A DNA stretch of 64,000 nucleotides from Brevundimonas sp. (lineage in GTDB: Bacteria; Pseudomonadota; Alphaproteobacteria; Caulobacterales; Caulobacteraceae), in the NCBI RefSeq assembly GCF_030682035.1, contig NZ_JAUXQZ010000023.1:62001-126000 (forward strand). The letters run 5' to 3'. The notes under the pieces were generated by a model, which did not search any database, was not told where the DNA came from, and worked only from the letters and a program-made list of their open reading frames with translations. A program made the translations under genes and the position numbers. Shown piece after piece: positions 47,239 to 57,215 of the stretch. Each line of letters opens with the position of its first letter. Within the stretch, counting starts at the first letter, position 1.

Positions 47239-48102
47239 CTAGATGGCGTCGCGTCTGGCCTGATCAAGGTACCGGGTGCGCAGCCTGGTGGTGATCGGAC
47301 CCGGCTTGCCGTTACCGATCTTCACGCCGTCGATCGACACGGCCGGCATGACGAAAGCCCCGGCGGCGGTGAAGAAGGCCTCCTTCGCGCGCTTGGCCTC
47401 GTCGACGCTGAACGGGCGTTCGTCCAGTTCGACGCCCTCTTCCTCGATCAGCGCCATCAGCGCTGTGCGGGTGATGCCTTTCAGGATATTGGCCTGGGTG
47501 TCGCGCGTGCGCAGCTTGCCGGCCTCGTCGACGATCCAGGCGTTGGTCGAGGAGCCCTCGGTGACCAGCCCCATCTCATCGACCATCCAGGCCTCATAGG
47601 CGCCGCGCTCGCGCGCCTGCTGCTTGGCCAGGACATTGGGCAGCAGGCCGACGGTCTTGATGTCGCAGCGGCCCCAGCGGATATCGGGCACGGTAACGAC
47701 GGCGACGCCCTTCTTGGCGGTGGCCTCGCTCTTCGAAGCGCTGATCGATCGGGCGGTGACGATGACGCTGGGCGGCGTGCCCTCGGCCGGGAAGGGATGG
47801 TCGCGCCGGGCGGTGCCGCGCGTGACCTGCAGATAGACGATGCCATTGTTGACCCGGTTGCGCCGGACGGTTTCCTGCAGCACCCGTGTCAGGGATTCGC
47901 GGCTCATCGGGATGTCGATGCGCAGTTCGTTGAGACTGCGGTGCAGCCGGGTCATATGACCGTCGAAATCCGCCATCCGGCCATCGAACACCGACCAGAC
48001 CTCATAGACGCCGTCGGCGAACTGGAAGCCGCGGTCCTCGACGTGGATCGTGGCCTGGCCGTGCGGCTGGTACTGGCCGTTGACATAGGCGACGCGGCTC
48101 AT
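47239..48102 (-). CDS. dat: D-amino-acid transaminase (class IV aminotransferase)
   Basis: A 287-residue PLP fold-type IV enzyme. The catalytic lysine is K149 in CDIKTVGLLPN; EGSSTNAW near 190-200 binds the cofactor phosphate, and RGFQFADGVYEV opens the active site. It interconverts D-alanine/2-oxoglutarate and D-glutamate/pyruvate. It overlaps ntrX by 4 bases, so it belongs to the ntr operon. Branched-chain aminotransferase is less likely given the length and DGVYEV motif. Confidence 0.88.
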   Translation of the reverse strand: MSRVAYVNGQYQPHGQATIHVEDRGFQFADGVYEVWSVFDGRMADFDGHMTRLHRSLNELRIDIPMSRESLTRVLQETVRRNRVNNGIVYLQVTRGTARRDHPFPAEGTPPSVIVTARSISASKSEATAKKGVAVVTVPDIRWGRCDIKTVGLLPNVLAKQQARERGAYEAWMVDEMGLVTEGSSTNAWIVDEAGKLRTRDTQANILKGITRTALMALIEEEGVELDERPFSVDEAKRAKEAFFTAAGAFVMPAVSIDGVKIGNGKPGPITTRLRTRYLDQARRDAI

Positions 48103-49514
48103 GCCTCGACAGCCTCCTCGATGTCATCCTCGCCGCCGCGCGACGGGGAAACGCCCAGCGACTTCAGCTTGCGGTGCAGGGCCGACCGCTCCATGCCGAT
48201 GAAGGCGGCGGTTCGCGAGATGTTGCCGCCGAAGCGCATGATCTGGGCCGCCAGATATTCGCGCTCGAACACCTCGCGGGCCTCGCGCAGCGGCAGGGCG
48301 ATGATGCGTTCGCCGCCGAGAGTGCCGGTGGAATTGGCGTTGGTCGCCTCCTGCGGCAGCATGTCGGCGCTGATCGGCTCGTCGGGGTCGCCAGTGGCGA
48401 GGATCAGCAGGCGTTCCACGTTGTTGCGCAGCTGACGGACATTGCCCGGCCAGGGATGGACCTGCAGCACGGCGATGGCGTCGTCGCCCAGCCGCCGCTT
48501 GGTCAGACCCTGAGACACCGACAGGGTGTCGATGAAGTAGTCGATCAGCTCCTGGATATCCTCGCGCCGCTCCGACAAGGCCGGGACCCGGATCGGCACG
48601 ACATTCAGGCGATGAAACAGGTCCTCGCGGAACCGGCCCTCGGCGATCTCGGCCTTCAGGTCGCGCGAGGTCGAAGTGACGACGCGGATGTCGACCTGGA
48701 CGTCCTGTTCGCCCCCGACGCGGCGGAAGCGTTGTTCGACCAGCACCCGCAGGACACGGCTCTGGCTCTCGCGCGGCATATCGCCGACATCGTCGAGGTA
48801 GAGGGTGCCGTTATGGGCGCGCTCGAACACGCCGATCTTGCGCGGGCGGCCGTCGTGGCCCTCTTCGCCGAACAGTTCGATGTCCAGCCGTTCCGGCGTC
48901 ATGCCTGCGGCGGCGATGGCGACGAACTCGCCCTTGGAGCGGGCGCTGGCCTCATGGATCTGGCGGGCCACCAGCTCCTTGCCGGAGCCGGGCGGACCCG
49001 AGATCAGGACGCGGCTGTTGGCCGGAGCCACCTTGGCGACGGTGCTGCGCAGCGTCTGGGCCGCAGCGGAGCGGCCGATGAAACCCGTCGGCGCTGCGAC
49101 CTGGGCCCGAAGGCGCTTGTTCTCGCGCTTCAGCGACGTCGCCTCAAGCGCGCGCTGGACAACCACCACCAAACGATCGGATTTGAACGGCTTTTCTATG
49201 AAGTCATAGGCCCCCCGCTGGAGGGCCGTGACCGCCGTCTCGATATTGCCGTGGCCCGAGATCATCACCACCGGCAGGTCGGGATCCAGCTCCTTGATGA
49301 CGTCCAGCAACTCCAGCCCGTCCAGCCCGCCGCCCTGCATCCAGATGTCGAGCAGGGCCAGCGACGGCCGCCGGGCCCGGATCGCGGCCAGGGCCTCGTC
49401 GGAGTTGGAGGCGACGCGCACGCCGTGGCCCTCGTCCTCAAGCAGGCCTGAGACCAGCTCGCGAATGTCGGCCTCGTCGTCGACGACCAGAATATCGGCT
49501 CCCGTGGATCGCAT
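48099..49514 (-). CDS. ntrX: nitrogen/redox response regulator NtrX
   Basis: A 471-residue NtrC-family regulator. The receiver has phospho-acceptor Asp56, the AAA+ domain has Walker A GPPGSGKE and Walker B-like LYLDDVGD, and a Fis-type HTH lies at the end (NISRTAAFIGMERSALHRKL). The GAFTGA loop that contacts sigma-54 is replaced by EEGHDGRPRKIG, as seen in other alphaproteobacterial NtrX, so it probably acts without sigma-54. Nine bases after ntrY. Confidence 0.94.
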   Translation of the reverse strand: MRSTGADILVVDDEADIRELVSGLLEDEGHGVRVASNSDEALAAIRARRPSLALLDIWMQGGGLDGLELLDVIKELDPDLPVVMISGHGNIETAVTALQRGAYDFIEKPFKSDRLVVVVQRALEATSLKRENKRLRAQVAAPTGFIGRSAAAQTLRSTVAKVAPANSRVLISGPPGSGKELVARQIHEASARSKGEFVAIAAAGMTPERLDIELFGEEGHDGRPRKIGVFERAHNGTLYLDDVGDMPRESQSRVLRVLVEQRFRRVGGEQDVQVDIRVVTSTSRDLKAEIAEGRFREDLFHRLNVVPIRVPALSERREDIQELIDYFIDTLSVSQGLTKRRLGDDAIAVLQVHPWPGNVRQLRNNVERLLILATGDPDEPISADMLPQEATNANSTGTLGGERIIALPLREAREVFEREYLAAQIMRFGGNISRTAAFIGMERSALHRKLKSLGVSPSRGGEDDIEEAVEA

Positions 49515-49523
49515 GACGCCTCG

Positions 49524-51827
49524 CTATTCGGCGGCCGGAACCATGCGGGACCGGGACGCTTTCGCATCCTTCGTCCCGGCGGGGCCGGTCGGCTTCGGTT
49601 GGGATTTCAGGGGGAAGATCAGGCAGACGCGCGCGCCGCCCAGGGTCTCTGCGTCGGCCAGTTTCAGCTCACCGCCGTGTTCCTCGCAGATGCGCTTGAC
49701 GATCGCCAGGCCAAGGCCGGTGCCCTTCTCCCGCGTCGTCACATAGGGTTCCGTAAGCCGGTCACGGTCCTTGGCGGGCAGACCCATGCCGTCATCCTCG
49801 ATGACGAAGACCACAGTCTCGTCCTCGACCGTCAGCCGTGCCGAAATCCCCGGCCGTTCACCGTCGCCGTCGCGCGGGGCGATGGCCCGTCGCGCGGCCA
49901 CCGCCTCGCCGGCGTTCTTGAGGATATTCGTCAGGGCCTGGCCGACCATGGGCCGGTCGGCGTGCAGCACGAGACTGGGCAAGGGTTCGATCAGTTCGAC
50001 GCTGACCCCGGCCGCCGCCACCCGTTGGGCGAACACCGCCTCGCGCAGCAGCTCGGCAGGATCGACGGCGGTGAAGCGCGGCGCGGGCATACGGGCGAAG
50101 GACGAGAATTCATCGACCATCCGCCCGATGTCGCCGACCTGCCGGATGATGGTCTCGGTGCAGCGGTCGAACACTTCGACATCATCCCCGACCTGGCTGC
50201 GATAGCGCCGCCGCAGCCGTTCGGCCGACAGCTGGATGGGGGTCAGCGGGTTCTTGATCTCATGGGCGATGCGGCGGGCCACGTCACGCCAGGCAGCATT
50301 GCGCTGGGCCGTGACCAGCCGGGTGATGTCGTCGAAGGTCAGCACCATCTCGCCGCCGACGCCGCCCTCGATGCGAACACGCAGACGCCGGGTCTCGCCT
50401 TCGAGACTAAGGTCGATCTCTTCCTCGATATGAGCCTCAGCGCGGGCGGCCAGTTCGCTGAGTTCGGGCGAGACCTCACCCAGCGGTCGGCCGATGATGG
50501 CATGATCGCGGATGGCCAGAAGTTCGACCGCGCTGTCATTGATCGCCGAGACGCGGCGCTGGCGGTCAAGGCCGATCACCCCGGCCGAGACGCCCGAGAG
50601 CACCGTCTCGATGAAGCGACTGCGACCGGTGGCCTCTTCGCTCGCGGCCCGAAGAGCCGCCTGCTGCGCCTCGAGATCGCCGGTCATGCGGTTGAAGGCG
50701 GCCGACAGGGTCTTGATCTCACCGGGCCCATCCTCGTCGTCGACGCGCGCGCTCAGGTCGCCGCTCGCCACCCGGTCCGCCGCCTCAACCAGTCGCCCGA
50801 TGGGCGCCGAAATGGCGCTGGCCGCCCCCATGCCCAGCCAGATCGCGCCGACCAGAACGAGGAGCGCGGTCTCGAAATAGCCGAGGGCGAAGGCGGTCTG
50901 GATGCGGGCGCGGCTCTGCTTGGCTTCGCGGAAGGCGACGATGGATTCCTCGCCATTGCGCATCTGAGCCATCAGGCCGGGCTGCATCGGCCGGACGAGG
51001 TACAGGTAAGCGTCGCCGTAGCCAGACAAAGGATACAGTGTGCGAATGGCGTCCGGGTTTTCAGTCACTTCAATGGGCGCGGTCTCTCGAAGGGCGGCCG
51101 TTTCGAGGTCTTCACTCGAAGGCGCGAAATAGGGTGGCGCGCCCGGCAACTCGCCCCGCGCCAGCACCTCTCCTTGTCCATCAAGGATGTAGAGCGCCGG
51201 ATAACCAAACAGGTCGGCGACCTGCGCCAGGAGTTCCGAGAACTGGATCGGATAGTCAAAGCGGGCCCGCGCTTCCGGAGCGGCCAGTTCGTCGGCAATG
51301 GTCTCAAGATCGGCCTGGACCTGCAGACTGACGTCCCGGACATAGGCTTGGCCAATTTCAGCGCTGTTCTCGACCGCCGTCTGGACGTTCTCGCTGAACC
51401 ACTGGTCCACCCCACGGTTGACCAGCACGCCGAAGACCAGGGCGATCAGCACCGCCGGAATCAGGGCCACCATCGAGAACAGGGTCACGAACCGCAGGTG
51501 CAGACGCGCGCCGGCGTCGGTCCGGCGGCGGAACAGCATCAGGGCCCTGCGGCCTACCACAGCCGCCAGTCCGCCGATCAGCAACAGATTGACCCCGAGG
51601 ATGGCCAGGACGGCCTGGCTGGCGGCCGCGCGCGCGCCCTCACCGCTGGCCCCCGGCGCCACGGCCACCAGCCAGATGGCGGCGGCGGTGACCAGGAAGG
51701 CGACAGCGTAGGCGATCAGGAAGGCGTTGCGGCGGCGATCCTCCGACCAACCGGAGAACCAGCGCACCTCGCCCCGTCGATCGGCGGGGGCGTCGGGGTC
51801 TACGTCAGCGGCCGGGGTTTCCGTCAT
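49524..51827 (-). CDS. ntrY: sensor histidine kinase NtrY
   Basis: A 767-residue membrane kinase: about three N-terminal helices (near 28-53, 66-90 and 105-135), a periplasmic region, a further helix near 320-340, then HAMP, PAS, HisKA with AHEIKNPLTPIQLS and HATPase with the TGLGLAIVKRI region. It is the partner of NtrX. It overlaps dusB by 4 bases. Confidence 0.94.
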   Translation of the reverse strand: MTETPAADVDPDAPADRRGEVRWFSGWSEDRRRNAFLIAYAVAFLVTAAAIWLVAVAPGASGEGARAAASQAVLAILGVNLLLIGGLAAVVGRRALMLFRRRTDAGARLHLRFVTLFSMVALIPAVLIALVFGVLVNRGVDQWFSENVQTAVENSAEIGQAYVRDVSLQVQADLETIADELAAPEARARFDYPIQFSELLAQVADLFGYPALYILDGQGEVLARGELPGAPPYFAPSSEDLETAALRETAPIEVTENPDAIRTLYPLSGYGDAYLYLVRPMQPGLMAQMRNGEESIVAFREAKQSRARIQTAFALGYFETALLVLVGAIWLGMGAASAISAPIGRLVEAADRVASGDLSARVDDEDGPGEIKTLSAAFNRMTGDLEAQQAALRAASEEATGRSRFIETVLSGVSAGVIGLDRQRRVSAINDSAVELLAIRDHAIIGRPLGEVSPELSELAARAEAHIEEEIDLSLEGETRRLRVRIEGGVGGEMVLTFDDITRLVTAQRNAAWRDVARRIAHEIKNPLTPIQLSAERLRRRYRSQVGDDVEVFDRCTETIIRQVGDIGRMVDEFSSFARMPAPRFTAVDPAELLREAVFAQRVAAAGVSVELIEPLPSLVLHADRPMVGQALTNILKNAGEAVAARRAIAPRDGDGERPGISARLTVEDETVVFVIEDDGMGLPAKDRDRLTEPYVTTREKGTGLGLAIVKRICEEHGGELKLADAETLGGARVCLIFPLKSQPKPTGPAGTKDAKASRSRMVPAAE

Positions 51828-52876
51828 GCCACAGTAGCTTCGACCAACTGTGGCGGAATATCAACACCCCGGTTGCCGAAATGCGCCACCTCCAGCCACA
51901 GCGCCGTCAGAGCCTGCTCGACCTCGTCGGGCGTCTCCAGTCGGCACAGCCGCCCCTTGGCCGTCCGTCGGTCCAGCGGATCGGCGGGCCAGGGCGCCTG
52001 TTCGACGTACCAGCCGAGGTGTTTGCGGAACATCTTCAGCCCCAGCGGCAGGCCGTAGAAGGCGACCGAGGCGCGCAGATGTTCGATGACGATGCCCAGC
52101 CGTTCGTCGCGATCCGGCTCCTGCAGCACGGTCCCGTCGGCCAGCGCCCGCTCCATATGCGCCGCCAGCCATGGCCGGCCATAGACGCCGCGGCCCAGCA
52201 TCAGGGCGTCGGCGCCCGACTGACTCAAGGCCTCGCGCGCATCGTCAGCGCTCAGGATGTCGCCATTGACGATGACCGGAATGCCCACCGCCGCCTTGAC
52301 CTCGCCGACCGCCGTCCAGTCCGCGACGCCGGTGTAGAACTGCTGACGCGTGCGGCCGTGCACCGTGACCGCCTGGACCCCGATCTCCTCGGCCCGCTTC
52401 GCCAGCATGGGCGCATTGCGGTGAGCGTCGTCCCAGCCCAGCCGCATCTTGACCGTCACCGGGCGGCTGGTGGCCTCGACCGCCGCCTGCATCAACCGAC
52501 AGGCGAGATCGGGCGTGCGCATCAGGGCCGAGCCGCAGGCCGAGCCGGTGACCTCCTTGGCCGGACAGCCGAAATTGAGGTCGATGATGTCTGCGCCGGC
52601 CTGTTCGGCCATACGGGCGCCCTCAGCCATGGCGGCCGGGTCGCGTCCGACCAGTTGGATGACCGTCAGCGGCAGGCCCTCACCCACGGCCGCACGCCGC
52701 ACGACATCCGGCCGCGCGCGGGCCAGCTCGGCGGCGGCCACCATTTCCGTCGCCACATAGGCCGCGCCCAGCCGTGAGGCGAGCCGCCGGAACGGCAGGT
52801 CGGTGATGCCGGTCATGGGCGCGGTCAGCACCCGGCCGGGCACCCACACGTCGCCGATCTGTATCCCTGCGCTCAT
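51824..52876 (-). CDS. dusB: tRNA-dihydrouridine synthase (NifR3/DusB)
   Basis: FMN-dependent reduction of uridine in tRNA. The 350-residue protein has APMTGITDLPFR, NFGCPAKEVTGSACGSALM with the catalytic cysteine, VKMRLGW and GRTRQQFYTG. I start at the ATG giving MSAGIQIGD. In most alphaproteobacteria this gene (nifR3) is followed by ntrBC and then ntrYX; here ntrY follows directly. Confidence 0.93.
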   Translation of the reverse strand: MSAGIQIGDVWVPGRVLTAPMTGITDLPFRRLASRLGAAYVATEMVAAAELARARPDVVRRAAVGEGLPLTVIQLVGRDPAAMAEGARMAEQAGADIIDLNFGCPAKEVTGSACGSALMRTPDLACRLMQAAVEATSRPVTVKMRLGWDDAHRNAPMLAKRAEEIGVQAVTVHGRTRQQFYTGVADWTAVGEVKAAVGIPVIVNGDILSADDAREALSQSGADALMLGRGVYGRPWLAAHMERALADGTVLQEPDRDERLGIVIEHLRASVAFYGLPLGLKMFRKHLGWYVEQAPWPADPLDRRTAKGRLCRLETPDEVEQALTALWLEVAHFGNRGVDIPPQLVEATVA

Positions 52877-52940
52877 CGGTTCCCTAGCGCCGCATGACGC
52901 GCCCCTCGTCAAGCGCAACCGCGGCGATTAGAAGGCCGGG

Positions 52941-54095
52941 ATGACCACCGCCCTCCCCGCCTTCGCCGCCATCGTGGTCGCCGCCGGCTCCGGCTCCCGC
53001 GCCGGAGGGGCCAAGCAGTGGCGGCGTCTGGGCGGCAAGCCGGTCGTACTCTGGTCGGTCGAGGCTCTGCTGAAAGCGGGCGCCGAGGATGTCGTCGTCG
53101 TCGCAGCGCCCGGTTCGGAGGTTGAGGCCGGGGCCGCCCTCGCGGGCCTGTCCGGCTGGCGTCTCGCGACCGGCGGGGCGACGCGGGCGGATTCGGTCCG
53201 GAACGGGCTTGCGGCGCTCGGCGGACCTGATGACCGCCCGGTGCTGATCCACGACGCAGCGCGGCCGCTACTGGGCGCCGACATCATCCGGCGGACGATT
53301 GAAGCCCTGGCCGAAGCGGACGGCGCCCTGCCCGGCCTGCCCGTCGCTGACAGCCTGCGCCTGGCGACGGACGGTGTGGTCTCCGGCGCGGTCGAGCGTG
53401 ACTCGCTGTGGCGGGCGCAGACGCCGCAGGCGTTCCGGCTGAAGACCATCGTCGACGCCTACGCCGCCTGGCCCGCCAATGAGGCCGCCGCCGACGAGGC
53501 CGCCGTGGTCGAACGCGCCGGCGGGCGGGTCCGTATCGTCGAGGGCGACGCGCGGCTGATGAAACTGACCTTCCCCGAGGATTTCGCCATGGCCGAAGCG
53601 CTCATCCCCCGCCAGACCCGCGTTGGCCAAGGCTTTGACGCCCACCGCTGGGGGCCGGGGACCTCGGTCTGGCTGTGCGGCGTCGAGATCCCGCATGACC
53701 AGACCCTGGTCGGTCATTCCGACGCCGACGCCGGCCTGCACGCCCTGACCGACGCCATTCTGGGGGCCATGGGAGACGGCGACATCGGCGACCATTTCCC
53801 GCCCACCGATCCGCAGTGGAAGGGCGCGTCGTCCGACCGGTTCCTGATCCACGCCGTCGAGCGGCTGGCCGCGCGCGGCGGCCGGCTGGTCAATGTCGAC
53901 GTGACCCTGATCTGCGAGCGGCCCAAGGTGAAGCCGCACCGTCAGGCCATGCGGGAACGGCTGGCCGAACTGCTGTCCCTCCCGCTGGACGCAGTTAGCG
54001 TCAAGGCGACGACGACCGAGGCGATGGGCTTCACCGGCCGCGGCGAAGGCCTGGCCGCGCAAGCCATCGCGACGATCGAACTTACTGGTTCCTGA
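52941..54095 (+). CDS. ispDF: bifunctional IspD/IspF (MEP isoprenoid pathway)
   Basis: A fused enzyme of 384 residues. The N-terminal cytidylyltransferase (about 1-225) has [14 protein letters not shown] and HDAARPLL; the C-terminal 2-C-methyl-D-erythritol 2,4-cyclodiphosphate synthase (about 228-384) has [28 protein letters not shown] and the late [13 protein letters not shown]. The fusion is typical of alphaproteobacteria. Divergent from dusB across 64 bases; its end overlaps the convergent membrane-protein gene by 14 bases. Confidence 0.96.
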   Translation: MTTALPAFAAIVVAAGSGSRAGGAKQWRRLGGKPVVLWSVEALLKAGAEDVVVVAAPGSEVEAGAALAGLSGWRLATGGATRADSVRNGLAALGGPDDRPVLIHDAARPLLGADIIRRTIEALAEADGALPGLPVADSLRLATDGVVSGAVERDSLWRAQTPQAFRLKTIVDAYAAWPANEAAADEAAVVERAGGRVRIVEGDARLMKLTFPEDFAMAEALIPRQTRVGQGFDAHRWGPGTSVWLCGVEIPHDQTLVGHSDADAGLHALTDAILGAMGDGDIGDHFPPTDPQWKGASSDRFLIHAVERLAARGGRLVNVDVTLICERPKVKPHRQAMRERLAELLSLPLDAVSVKATTTEAMGFTGRGEGLAAQAIATIELTGS

Positions 54096-56412
54096 GCGCC
54101 TGAAGCTCGGGCGTGTCGAACATGCTGCGTCGTAGCGAGCCGAACAGGTTGACATAGTCGTCCGTCCACGGCCGCACCGCGGTCCGGGCCGGCGTGTTCC
54201 AGCGGCCGTCGGCAATGAAATCGTCCAGCCCCTCCGGCGTCGGCGACAGGATCAGGGCCTCGGTCGAGGCCTCGGCCATCTCCGGCGTATCGTCCCGCTC
54301 ATAGTAGAGCTGGTGGAGGCTCGGCCGGCCCAGGGCCTGGGCCGCGGCGATGGCCGGCAGGGTGATGTCGAGGTTGCGGTTCGACAGGTGCAGCAGCACG
54401 ACCCCGTCGGGCTTCAGCAATGCCAGATAGCCTTCAATGGCCTCGACTGTCAGCAGATGGGTCGGCACGGCGTCCGATGAGAAGGCGTCGATGATCAGCA
54501 GGTCGTAGGATCCCGGTGCCTCCTTCGCCAGCGTCAGGCGCGCGTCGCCGAGCACGGTGTTGATCGGGCCCGAAGCGCAGTCGGAGATGTAGCTGAACCA
54601 CTGCGGATCGCGCGACAGGCGGTTCACCATCGGATCGATCTCGAAGAAGGTCATCGTGTCCTCGGTGCGCTTGTAGGTCGCCATGGCGCCGGACCCCTGA
54701 CCGACCACGCCGATCTTCGCCGGACCGCGCCGCTCGACCATGGTCGCCGCCTGACCGATCGGGGTCGCCGCGGCGTAGTAGAGGGTCGGAATGCAGTCGA
54801 AGCGGCCGTCGCGCGCCTGGGCGCCGTGCAGGGTCGTGCCGTGCATCAACACATGGACGTCGCCGCCCAGCCGCTGATCGGGCGAGTTGGCCACCCGCAT
54901 CACGCCGAAGAAACTGCGCTCCGAATAGCTCCAGTCATAGCCGCGCGCGATCCACTGGGCCGAAAGGGCGATCATCAGCAGGATGGCGGTGAAGACCAGC
55001 GCCCGGTCACGCATCAGGAAGGCGCAGATGGCGGCGGGCATCAGCAGGACCATGGTCAGCTGATCCATGCCCAGCGGGAAATTATCGTAGAACCAGCCAC
55101 GCGCACCGTCATTGGCGTTCAGGTAGATCGACAACAGGACCGGTGAGGCCGCGACCGCGCCTGCGGCGACCAGGGTTCCGATGTGGATCCCGGTCAGCCG
55201 CCCCTTGCCCCACGGCCGAGCCAGGCCGACGAGCACCAGCACCAGCGGATACTCCCACACCATGTTGAAGATGACCGGCGCCAGCAGGGCCGTGAAGGCC
55301 CCGCCGACGACGCCGCCCAGCGACATCAGCAGATAGAATTCCGTCAGTCGGTCGGGCGGCGGTCGCCTTGACGCCAGTAGCTGGTGGCACATCAGGGCGG
55401 CGAAGAAGAAGGCTATCAGGTGCAGGCCGAACGCCAGCGACCAGTTGGCGGAGCGGAAGGCCACGATCAAGACCACGATCGCGCCGGTCGCCCCCTGGAT
55501 GATCAGGGTGATGTTCAGGGGAATCGACGGCCGGTTCTGGAAGGCGATCACGAAGGTCAGCAGATAGAGCGCCAACGGCAGCACCCAGAGGAAGGGGGCC
55601 GAGGCCACGTCGGTCGACAGATGGGAGGTCACGCCCAACATCAGGCTGGACGGCGCCGCCGCCAGCAGGACGAGCACGCCCTTCTCTCGCCATGAGATCG
55701 GCGCGCTGGCCGCGAGCGGCGCGGGCTCCGTCGTCTGGTCCAGCCGGCGGCGCCAGACCGTGAAGGCCAGGACCACGACCATCAGCACGAAGACGACATA
55801 GCCGCCGCTCCAGCCGAACCAGCCGCGCTGTCCCGACAGGGTCGCCAGCGGCTCGATCAGGATCGGATAGGACAGCAGGGCGAGGAAGCTGCCGAGGTTG
55901 GAGGCGGCGTAGAGGACATAGGGGTTCTGGCCATCCGCGTGACCGGCACGGACCCGGGCGTACCAGGCCTGCATCAGCGGCGCCGTCGCCGAGAGCACCG
56001 CGAACGGCGCGCCCACCGACAGGGTCAGGGTGGCCAGCAGCCACATGATGGGGGCCGCCGGGTCCGGATCGCCCAGCAGGCCGTTGACACTGAGCGGCAG
56101 GAACAGGGCGGCGAGCAGCAGCAGACCCAGATGGATGCCCACCTGGGTCTTGATTGATCCGACCTTCTGCAACAGGTGGGCATAGCCGTAACCGGCCAGC
56201 AGGGCGGTCTGGAAGAAGACCATGGCGGTGTTCCACACCGCCGGAGATCCGCCCAGCATGGGCAGGACCAGTTTGGTCACCATCGGCTGGACCACGAACA
56301 CCAGCGCCGCCGAGGTGAAGATGGCGACCGCGAAAAGGATGGGCGTGAGGCGATCTGGTGCGCCCGACCCAATGCCCGTTTCGACGCTGGAGTCCCCGGT
56401 GGTGTCGCTCAT
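54082..56412 (-). CDS. fused multi-helix membrane / spermidine-synthase-like protein
   Basis: A 776-residue protein. The first 510 or so residues hold a dozen or more hydrophobic helices; the last 250 form a spermidine-synthase-like Rossmann domain with [33 protein letters not shown] and [18 protein letters not shown]. The SpeE catalytic aspartate region is therefore present, but this fused class is functionally obscure, and polyamine synthesis should not be assumed. I start at the ATG giving MSDTTGDS; the frame further upstream overlaps pncC in antisense. Confidence 0.85.
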   Translation of the reverse strand: MSDTTGDSSVETGIGSGAPDRLTPILFAVAIFTSAALVFVVQPMVTKLVLPMLGGSPAVWNTAMVFFQTALLAGYGYAHLLQKVGSIKTQVGIHLGLLLLAALFLPLSVNGLLGDPDPAAPIMWLLATLTLSVGAPFAVLSATAPLMQAWYARVRAGHADGQNPYVLYAASNLGSFLALLSYPILIEPLATLSGQRGWFGWSGGYVVFVLMVVVLAFTVWRRRLDQTTEPAPLAASAPISWREKGVLVLLAAAPSSLMLGVTSHLSTDVASAPFLWVLPLALYLLTFVIAFQNRPSIPLNITLIIQGATGAIVVLIVAFRSANWSLAFGLHLIAFFFAALMCHQLLASRRPPPDRLTEFYLLMSLGGVVGGAFTALLAPVIFNMVWEYPLVLVLVGLARPWGKGRLTGIHIGTLVAAGAVAASPVLLSIYLNANDGARGWFYDNFPLGMDQLTMVLLMPAAICAFLMRDRALVFTAILLMIALSAQWIARGYDWSYSERSFFGVMRVANSPDQRLGGDVHVLMHGTTLHGAQARDGRFDCIPTLYYAAATPIGQAATMVERRGPAKIGVVGQGSGAMATYKRTEDTMTFFEIDPMVNRLSRDPQWFSYISDCASGPINTVLGDARLTLAKEAPGSYDLLIIDAFSSDAVPTHLLTVEAIEGYLALLKPDGVVLLHLSNRNLDITLPAIAAAQALGRPSLHQLYYERDDTPEMAEASTEALILSPTPEGLDDFIADGRWNTPARTAVRPWTDDYVNLFGSLRRSMFDTPELQALRNQ

Positions 56413-56496
56413 GCCCGCCCCGTATGCTGGCGCCGTCCCCGGGCGCATCCCGCTACCCTGGACCGACTCGCCGCCCTTTCGGAAGACCTCGAACGC

Positions 56497-56988
56497 ATGT
56501 TCCCCGCTGACATCGAATCCCTCGCCCGCCAGGTGATCGAAACAGCCGTCGCCCGGGGTCTGACCATCGCCACGGCCGAGAGCTGCACCGGCGGGCTGGT
56601 CGCCGGCGCCCTGACCGCGATTGCGGGCTCGTCCGCCGCCGTCGAGCGCGGCTTCGTCACCTATAGCAACGCCGCCAAGACCGAGCTTCTGGGCGTGCCC
56701 GCTGACCTGATTGAAGCCCACGGTGCCGTGTCGGAACCGGTCGCCCGCGCCATGGCGGACGGCGCCCTGACGCGGTCGCCGGCCGAGGTCTCCGTCTCGG
56801 TGACAGGCATCGCAGGGCCGGGGGGCGGCTCTGCCGACAAGCCGGTGGGGCTGGTGCATTTCGGAGCCGTCGGCCCGGCGGGCGCGATCCATGTCGAACA
56901 CCGCTTCGGCGACCTTGGACGCGACGAGGTCCGGCTGGCCGGCGTTCGCGTGGCCCTGGACCTGTTGCTGGACCGGATCGGCGCATGA
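56497..56988 (+). CDS. pncC: CinA C-terminal-domain nicotinamide-nucleotide amidohydrolase
   Basis: A 163-residue stand-alone CinA C domain: [18 protein letters not shown] with the catalytic serine, [13 protein letters not shown], and [20 protein letters not shown]. It deamidates NMN to nicotinate mononucleotide in pyridine-nucleotide recycling. The start ATG gives [10 protein letters not shown]. Its stop overlaps the next ATG (ATGA). Confidence 0.92.
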   Translation: MFPADIESLARQVIETAVARGLTIATAESCTGGLVAGALTAIAGSSAAVERGFVTYSNAAKTELLGVPADLIEAHGAVSEPVARAMADGALTRSPAEVSVSVTGIAGPGGGSADKPVGLVHFGAVGPAGAIHVEHRFGDLGRDEVRLAGVRVALDLLLDRIGA

Positions 56989-57215
56989 TCGTCGACGCCC
57001 GCGGCCACCGCTGCCCGACCCCCAGCCTGAAACTTCAGAAGGCAATGCGGGATGTCGCGCCCGGCGCCCGCCTGACCCTGCTGGCCACCGACCCGATGGC
57101 GCGGATAGACGTGCCGCATCTGATGGCGGGACTGGGCGGGGAGACGGTCTCGATCGACGAGACGGACGGGGTGCTGACTATCGTGGTCGCGACGCCCGCC
57201 GCGCCGACAGGCTGA
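56985..57215 (+). CDS. TusA/SirA-family sulfur carrier protein
   Basis: A 76-residue two-layer sandwich with the CPTP motif (Cys10 in [11 protein letters not shown]) and the family's [13 protein letters not shown] segment. TusA-like proteins relay persulfide sulfur for tRNA thiolation or sulfur metabolism. Coupled to pncC; its 3' end overlaps the convergent yihY gene by 38 bases. Confidence 0.9.
   Translation: MIVDARGHRCPTPSLKLQKAMRDVAPGARLTLLATDPMARIDVPHLMAGLGGETVSIDETDGVLTIVVATPAAPTG

Noticed and set aside
45520..48435. A 971-codon open frame on the plus strand
   Set aside because: It lies entirely antisense to hflX, hfq and dat, which have clear motifs. Long antisense frames are expected at this GC content.
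49599..52058. An 819-codon open frame on the plus strand
   Set aside because: Antisense shadow of ntrY and the end of dusB, with no recognisable domain of its own.
56413..57045. N-terminal extension of the membrane spermidine-synthase-like protein
   Set aside because: The extra 211 codons run antisense to pncC and tusA and look like shadow sequence; the ATG at 56412 gives a normal membrane-protein start.
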